Below are positions 57,489-64,000 of a stretch of DNA of 64,000 nt, one piece after another. Every line of letters begins with the position of its first letter. Position 1 is the first letter of the stretch. Source of the DNA: Tethya wilhelma (lineage: Eukaryota > Porifera > Demospongiae > Tethyida > Tethyidae); contig CAXIPT010000003.1 of NCBI GenBank assembly GCA_964030475.1, positions 8,286,515 to 8,350,514 on the forward strand, given 5' to 3'. The position numbers and the translations under genes are program-made. The notes under the pieces were generated by a model. The model saw only the letters and a list, made by a program, of their open reading frames with translations. It ran no database searches and was not told where the DNA came from.

Positions 57489-59626
57489 TTACTTTACACA
57501 AGCAGGACAAAACCGCTCTTTTCCATTTACATCCATCACAACATCTGCAATACATTCCTCATGGGTCCATTGGCCACATGCACACTCAATCCAATCACAC
57601 TGCTGATCAGTCATCATACGCATCCAAACAGACAGCACATGCATTCAATTTAGCAGGATTGGACGAATCAATACTGCGTCACTCTCTTTGTTGCCAATGA
57701 GCTACTCTGCCTCTTTGTAGTGATGCCTGCCACCTTTCTCTTTTTTCCGTCTGCTTTTCATTTTAGTTCATCTCTTTGTTTCTTTTATTCTCTTTGTCTT
57801 CTGCTTTTTTTTTCATTTCCTCTTCACGCTGTTTCTTTTTTTGTTCTCTTTCGATCCTCGGCTTTTTTCTTCACTTCTTCTTCCCTTTGTTTCTTTTTTC
57901 TTTTCCTTTTTTATTTTTTTGCTCTTTTTGTTCTGCATCTCTCCTCTTCTTTTCCTCCTTTTCTTTTAACATTGCAAAACATTCAATGCTTGTTCTCCAA
58001 CTTTTTTATTTGAATGTTTGTCCCTTGGAACAATTTGAATCTCTGATGGTTTAACAAGATGCTTAGATATGTAGTTCACCTTTTGACCTATATACAATTT
58101 GATCAAGAAATGCACACATATAATTGTTTTGATTTGTAATAAAATAATGCTCTGTAGTAAATAATTTATACCTCTATTATAACAATAATGATAATTATTA
58201 TAAATTATACTGAAAAAAAAAACTTATATACCTGCACATATTAAGCAAGGAGTATCAGCTGATGAGGTGTACTCGGAACAGACATGTGAGAGACATTGTC
58301 ACAGGTAAACTCGTCAGGATCAATCACTTCACTGTGACTACAGTTATCTTCATCTTCTTTGTCTGGTTCTTCGTCGTCATTACCAATTTCACTCAGAATA
58401 GCTACTGTTGAAGGCAGTGTCAAAGCATTTGAATTGAAAGGGAAAATTCAAAAACCACTGCAGATGTTCTTCTGAGTCATTGAACCTGACCATGCTTCAG
58501 CGAGCAATTCGGAGAAATCGTATTCGGTAATAATACGAGCAGGATACTTCTGCAGATATTCATGGCAAACATCAGACCATGCAGTGAGATTTGAGTGACC
58601 TATACACACTAACATCCAATGGTTGGCAGGCATGTGTAGTGTGAGGTGGTATAGACAAAACAGTATTACATCATGCTTCCTCGCAAGTTCAATTGTATCA
58701 GGTCTGTAGTGTCCATCCAATAGGAGCAGAAGGGGTCGTATGGATACAGCATGCTTCAAGAAATGCTTCTCAAACCATAACTTGAACAGCTCTGTATCTG
58801 CCCATCCTTTTGGACTTAATCCATACATTGTACCCGGAACTTCTCCCTTTGACCAATCTGTATTAAAGGTTTTCGCATCAAAAATGACCATGGGTGGAAC
58901 AACTTGACCAACTGCACTGACACAGCCTACAACCGTCACTTGACTCTTACTACCTGCATTTCTATATCTAACCTTCTTTTGACCCTTTTTCGCGATTATA
59001 TTTGGTGGCCTCGCATCAATAGGCATTCCTGTCTCGTCCATATTATATAGTTGAGCTGGTTTGTCAAGCACATCATGCTCCAACAATATTTTTTGAAGTA
59101 GATTGAAATATTGCTCCATGGTCTCTGCAGTGGTGCTCATAATTCAAACCGCAGCAGTAGCATCACCTCTTCTTAGAGCTAGCTTGGGTTGACGTTGTTT
59201 AAATCGACGCCACCATCCATCACTTATCCGCTTAGTTCCATCTAACAAGCCTTTCTCTTTGGCCGCTGATTCGACCATAAGTTGAAGCTCCTTTCGAGTT
59301 TTCCCATAACCTATCTCTGCTAGTTCAATCAGGTGCTTTGTGAGGTCATCTTCTTCTTGGGACAGGTACTGACGAGGGCCAGGCTTTGTTCTGTGAATGA
59401 CACGACCATTAATTTGGTCTTTTAATGTTGTTCTTGGAACACCATGGGTTAGGGCTGCCTTATTGACTCCCATTCCTTCTTTTACAGAATCTATTGCTGC
59501 TTGCATTTGTTCATTTGTCCATTTCTTTCTCTTGGCTGGGGACCGGCTTGACTTCAGAGGCTTTGCCAGCATAGGCCTACTTCGTGATTGAGAGTGTGAC
59601 TTGAATCGTTTGGGAACTCTAGCCAT
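57489..59626 (-). pseudogene. Pogo-like (Tc1/mariner superfamily) transposase with C-terminal PHD finger
   Basis: Minus strand, start MARVPKRF at 59626. The HTH_psq DNA-binding domain (WTNEQMQAAIDSVKEGM, GVNKAALTHGVPRTTLKDQI) is followed by the CENP-B-like region (RISDGWWRRFKQRQPKLALR). A TGA interrupts after GDATAAV (59155), where relatives have arginine. The DDE domain has YNMDETGMPI (first D) and LLLLDGHYRPD (second D); the third D region is out of frame (see findings). An acidic stretch (GNDDEEPDKEDEDN, 58370) and a Lys/Glu-rich run (57990-57740, frames broken) lead to a PHD-type finger ending at 57489: CDWIECACGQWTHEECI and RFCPACVK. Terminal repeats were not identified. Inactive. Confidence 0.85.
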
Positions 59627-59916
59627 TCCTATATGATAGTAAACTAAGATGAGGCCTGGGGAGGTAGAAGGCAAGGGGCAAGGATGTAAAAAGTAGTAGG
59701 GAAATTAATATCGGTAATTAGCTAACAATTATTGATTATTCCATTAATAATTTGCTACACTGACAGTTGGTTGTAAGACAATGTGAAAGACTGTACAATT
59801 AAAATAATAATAGTTGTATAGTCAAAATTTGACATGCCCAATAATTGTAACAGTAGATCTGCGGCCTTTGTGCATCACTTTTACTTATTTACCAATTTTG
59901 GGGAAATTCGGCCAGG

Positions 59917-60102
59917 CTAGGTGAATCCACGATAACTATCACATTCACTGCTGTGCCACGGTTTGAAGTGATTGCGAGTAATTTTAAAACAAAAGTACAA
60001 CTCACACTGCTTACAGTAGTATCGAGTCAAACAGTCTTTCTTATTAATCACTATTCGACAATAATCACATGGCCTTTTTCTCTCTAATATATCAAGTTGG
60101 TG
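59917..60102 (-). pseudogene. piggyBac-type C-terminal cysteine finger remnant
   Basis: The minus frame reads HQLDILERKRPCDYC, then LTRYYCKQCELYFCF and NHFKPWHSSECDSYRG before a stop. CxxC...YYCxxCxxxxC...WHxxxC matches the zinc-binding tail of piggyBac transposases. No DDD catalytic domain is present upstream. Confidence 0.5.
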
Positions 60103-60592
60103 TAGAGCTCATACAGTGCAGCGCCTCGGAAATGCTGAAAGCCCAGGTGGCAAAGGATGTCGAATTGATTCTAACTCTGTCCTTTTTTCTTTGTTTTTTT
60201 CAAATTCTCGCTGGTCTTAGCCAGTACTCAATTCAGATCCCATGAAACTCGATCTCATCTAGACTTACTGAGCTACAATGCATATAATATATATTGAGGT
60301 CACATGACATATAGGTAATGCAAAACCACAATAACATAGGTAAGGTAAAAGATTGTTAACATGAATGATAAATAAATCAATGAAGCAAAACAAACAGTTG
60401 ATGATTTTATATTTTAACAAAAGCAGTAATTATGTGGTTCACCAGTGTACAGGTAATTCAAAACATGCACTGTTAATATGAATGAATGAATGAATGGACT
60501 CAATAAAGCAAAACAACTAGTTGATGATTTACATTTTAACAGAGCAGTAATCCTGTAGCTCACCAAGTGTGATGATGTCACAACAACATAGG

Positions 60593-60933
60593 CAGTGGCG
60601 TAGCCAGAGTCACAGAGTTGGTAGGGCCCTGAATGCAATGGGCAAAGCCCATTGCCCCTGTAGGGGGGTCTGGGGCCATCCCCCTCCAGAATATTTTGAG
60701 AATTAAGGTGCATTTTGGTGCATTCTTCAGTGCAAAATTATGACACCAACGACCAACACGTGTCAATCCAATTAAAAGAAGTTTTTGAATATTATAATAA
60801 TTATGATACAGGCAGCCACCAGAGTACTGACTCAGAATGACAGAGTCTTTGCTCAATTGCAAATTGGAAGCTAAGGTTAGTCAACATTGGTAGGGCCCAG
60901 GCCCTACCAGGCCTGGGCTTGGCTACGCTACTG
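60593..60933. mobile_element. Non-autonomous hAT-like element with 8-bp target duplication
   Basis: Starts CAGTGGCGTAGCCAGAG and ends with the complement of CAGTAGCGTAGCCAAGCC; TTGGTAGGGCCC is present near both ends. The flanks AACATAGG (60585-60592) and AACATTGG (60934-60941) match at 7 of 8. Its ends resemble the hAT end at 43721. Confidence 0.88.
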
Positions 60934-61379
60934 AACATTGGTAATGCAAAACACTACTGTTAACATGAATGGATGAAGCAAAACAAACAGTTGATTTTAC
61001 ATTTTAACAAAACAGTAATCATGTAGTCAATATCTGGCCTTACACAGACAACTTGAAGCTGAAAGGTGCAATATTTGGTAAACATTGCACTGGTAATGAG
61101 AATTACTATCCGTTCCAAAAAATGTCACACCAGTAGCCATGTTAGACTCAAGGCGCATCTCAGCCTGGGCAACAACTAAGTATCATTCAGGCCAAATTGA
61201 CAATATTATGAGAACCATCAACAATCTGACCCATTGAAGAAGCAGTAAAGCATGTTACTTGAGGACCAACACTGACAGGAGTTTAGGTAATTCCAGTAGC
61301 AGTAGTATTGCCGAAGGGTAACATAGGAGCAAGGCAGGAGTAGTAGAAATTGAGAGTAGAGGGGTGCTAGCAGCAGTGC

Positions 61380-61596
61380 ATATAGATATTCCCCTCAGGA
61401 ATTTTGTGGGGGAAAATTTTTGCGTTTTCGTCCTGAAGAAAAATTCGCGGGGAAAATTTTCCTGGATTGCGTCTCAACATTACATAATGACCTCGTACCT
61501 TACAAATTCCGTGGGGGAAAAATTTTGCAGAAAGCTGCCAAACCGCGAAATTCGCAAAAATTTTCCCCCATGAAAATTTCCCCCTATACGGTATTT
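61380..61596. mobile_element. TACCGTATAG-family MITE, GGGGAAAATTT-rich variant
   Basis: Ends AAATTTCCCCCTATACGGTA. GGGGGAAAATTT and its complement occur about six times in both orientations (TTCGCGGGGAAAATTTTCC, GTGGGGGAAAAATTTTGC). Non-coding. Confidence 0.65.
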
Positions 61597-61739
61597 TCAT
61601 AGTCAGAGGCATTTGCTTGCATGCATCACAGGAAGAGAAAATGATGGCTGTACAGTGTAAGTAGGTGAACCAGAAGTACTCAAAGAAAGGACTGATTGAG
61701 TGAAGAATGAACAGATTGAGTTTCAACAACGCTTTGCCA

Positions 61740-64000
61740 CTCCTACCTTCCAACCAATTCCACTAGGCATCCCACTAACAGCTATGGCAGACGAATTGGG
61801 TGCACACACTTTTGATGCTCTCAAAACATGATTGCAGCTCACCATTAGCTTCCGCAGTGGCCACAATATACATATTGAGAATCCATTAAACATCGAACAA
61901 GCCTCATCACACTTCTTTTGTTACTTTTCTGAGCTGTGTGTGGTGTATTTCCTGAGGAGCTTTTCACAAATAGAGCTTCACAAATCATGAGATCTTTGGT
62001 TGCACCTTTTTCTAGATAATCATTCTTAAGTATTGAATGAGAAATACCATGCATTCACCTCTACCATTGTAACTGGTACGCTTAGTGTGGAGTGTGAAGA
62101 TATCAGGGATGGAGAACACAGTTCTTGAGAGACAACACCTATAGAATGACCACAGACACAGACTTGTATTGGCTTCTGAAACTACACTTTCTTCATGTGC
62201 TGCCTTTTCTTGGTATTACTGAGAACATGAAACCAGTTGTACACAGAGGCTGGTGTATTGAGAAGTGAACTTTTATTCACCACGACCAACTACACATCTT
62301 TGAAGCTCCAAGACATTAATACTTTTGAGACTATAAATCACTTTTGAAAGACTTTCTTTCTACTCTACTTCAAGCTTGATCAAATGATTCAGAGATTCGC
62401 TACTATTGGTAGTGTAGAGCACCGTGGGATCAGATAGTCCAGCCTGCTTTTGTACTTCAGCTAGCACACAAGTAGTGAAGTTGTGAGCCTTGTATTGCAC
62501 AAACCATGAATGAAATTAAGGCCCTGTGTTGCTCTAATTGTAGCTCGTTACAAGACTGTTCTGCCTGGGTGAAGTGATTTCAGTGCCTTATTAAAGGTAG
62601 ATAGACTATCTGAATCAACCAAATCAGCTTGAAAATGGGAACAAACCTTTTTACCAAAAATATCGGCGAAGAACTCACTACAAACACTCTGAAAGGAGCA
62701 GTTCAAATCATGTGGTTTGTCCTTGATGTTTTGGTTGATGTATCTCAAATAAACAGCTTTTGGGAAAATAAGTGGAAAGGCCGTGATGAGTTCGGGTTCA
62801 CCATCGGTTCTGAAAGCTTTTAACCCAATCAGTGCTGGATTAAAGTTGAACCAAGGTAGTGGAATGGCCTGAAGGTTTTTGTCTTGTGAATTAAACAGGG
62901 CCCATAAAAATTTGGTTGTTCTGGCGTGTTGTGATGACCAAAGGTTGTGGTATGTCATCGGAGTTACGTAAAATGGACCTACAGATTGAATGTTGGGTCA
63001 ATACTGAGGTCACTCGTAGGCTCACCAAAACAAAACCACTCTATGTCAACAAGCTGCTGCTTTGTCGCTAGGACTTACACTGGCTCAAGGGCAGCATCAA
63101 CACTTTGAACAAACACATCTTCTGAGCCGTAAGAGTCTTTGCACATTTGCATGGCATGAGCCAGGACATTAGACCATGTTGAAGAAGGCCCACTACTATT
63201 GTACTTAAGGTTTTTCACCTGTTTTTGATCCCGATGCAGATCACAAGCTAGTTTAGCAGGGATTAGCACCCATAACTCCTTCCAATACATTCTCCACATC
63301 TCGAAAGGCCTTCCTTGTTTGTACTCACTCCTTCAACATAGCGAGAGTGCTGGGCTTTGTGCGAGTAAACGGCCTCTCATCTTTGGAGTTCCCATGTGGC
63401 TTGAGGATCAATTGGGTACTCTTGGCGATCAAAGCTGTACTGTGCCAGCTTGCTTTGTTGACCATGTGAATCTGAGAGATACAATACACAATACCGTAAA
63501 CTAAATTTGACAAATTTGTACTAACGTACATACATGTATGTAATGTTTTCCCCAAAGAAGGGTATGGGGGTGCTCTCCCCTCCTTTCAACTATCCCCTTT
63601 CCATACAACTACATACTAAACTACTAATTTTTAGAGAAACCCCCCCTTACTTTTGTCCTGTAGGAAACACTGATACATGTATGTACATATGATACTCACC
63701 ATATGCTGTAGATATGACCCTGTGGAAGTCAGGTGAGGTGGAGTGGCATTAATACGTACAAGAAATCTTGTAATGATAAGAAAGGGACTCCATGTTTGAT
63801 TGCCGAATATGTTGGGGTTGTCTCCAACACTTCCTTTGTGAACACTGACATAGACAATAGGTGAACCTGTTCTCTTCCACACTCCATTCTCATCATCCTT
63901 GATATCTTGTGGGTCTCTCAATGAATGGAGGTCAACAACAAATGATGTATTGGGGCAAACTCTGGCCAGATATACAGAGCAAACCTTGCTGCTTGGTACA
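61740..64000 (-). pseudogene. Mutator-like (MULE) transposase, degenerate, runs off the window end
   Basis: Read from the right edge on the minus strand: DPQDIKDDENGVWKRTGSP, then a GT-AG intron (about 63700-63480), IHMVNKASWHSTALIAKSTQ, a frameshift, WSNVLAHAMQMCKDSYGSED, and the core with FRTDGEPELITAFPLIFPKA (62780) and SEFFADIFGKK, DLVDSDSLSTFNKALKSL (62620). Beyond a further frameshift, TKAGLSD-like and SSESLNHLIKLEVE-like text continues to about 62350. FRTDGE...AFPLIFPKAVYLR follows the MULE DDE block around the second acidic residue. Many stops; the N-terminus lies outside the window. Confidence 0.65.

Noticed and set aside
57720..58054. Phe/Ser-rich plus-strand ORFs that resemble membrane segments
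   Set aside because: They are the antisense of the Lys/Glu-rich linker of the pogo transposase.
30038..59626. The pogo-like transposase at 57.5-59.6 kb as the source of the pogo-type MITEs in SPDL1
   Set aside because: I could not find the CCTCGGTTATCCGGA-type ends around the transposase, so the link is unsupported.
43721..60933. The hAT at 40738-43721 as the direct parent of the MITE at 60593-60933
   Set aside because: Both share CAGTGGCGTAGC at the end, but this short motif is common to many hAT families and the sequence beyond it differs.
1..64000. tRNA, rRNA or snRNA genes
   Set aside because: I looked for A/B box pairs and cloverleaf patterns by eye and saw none I could support; a dedicated search (for example a covariance-model scan) would be decisive.

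Overview
The window looks like a piece of a demosponge genome, most probably Amphimedon queenslandica or a close haplosclerid. The evidence is AT-rich DNA, many short GT-AG introns, animal genes of ciliary and mitotic type (IFT122, Spindly), and a dense load of small inverted-repeat transposons, many of them sharing the end TACCGTATAGCCGGAAA. The species name is an inference; animal nuclear DNA is certain.

Region 1 (37-16888, plus strand) is a complete gene of about 39 exons for IFT122, a WD40/TPR subunit of intraflagellar transport complex A with two C-terminal CxxC zinc sites. Its introns carry a (GT)n microsatellite with a 206-base assembly gap and several miniature transposons (MITEs).

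Region 2 (17440-22641) is gene-poor. It is made of two almost identical 2.5-kb copies separated by a segment bounded by single N characters, which looks like an uncollapsed overlap in the assembly. Region 3 (23088-33249, plus) is a homologue of the dynein/dynactin adaptor Spindly (SPDL1). Its long introns are full of repeats, and part of it (29777-32610) is again present twice across a single N, so a naive gene model would count two exons twice. The C-terminal tail with a farnesylation box is not visible.

Region 4 (33250-39040) is a scaffold patchwork with four more single Ns. It holds nested MITEs, a 161-base stray piece of a hAT transposon, two minus-strand exons of a death-domain gene, and three minus-strand exons of an integrase-like gene.

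Region 5 (39900-64000) is almost entirely mobile DNA: a large foldback element, a broken hAT transposase containing another MITE, two complementary fragments of KDZ-type transposases beside a shared repeat, a BED-zinc-finger hAT relic, a decayed BEL/Pao retrotransposon, a pogo-like transposase ending in a PHD finger, a piggyBac-type cysteine finger remnant and a decayed MULE transposase running off the end. Host genes work independently here; no operon-like system was seen.

The most unusual structure I found is a set of tiny palindromes (16-40 bp) that begin CATAGATA and end ATCTAT. At least three of the four loci sit between 8-base direct repeats, as if each palindrome were a complete, extremely short transposon. 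A second clear family (ends CAGAGGAGGT) has two copies with perfect 9-base target duplications, one of them nested inside another element.
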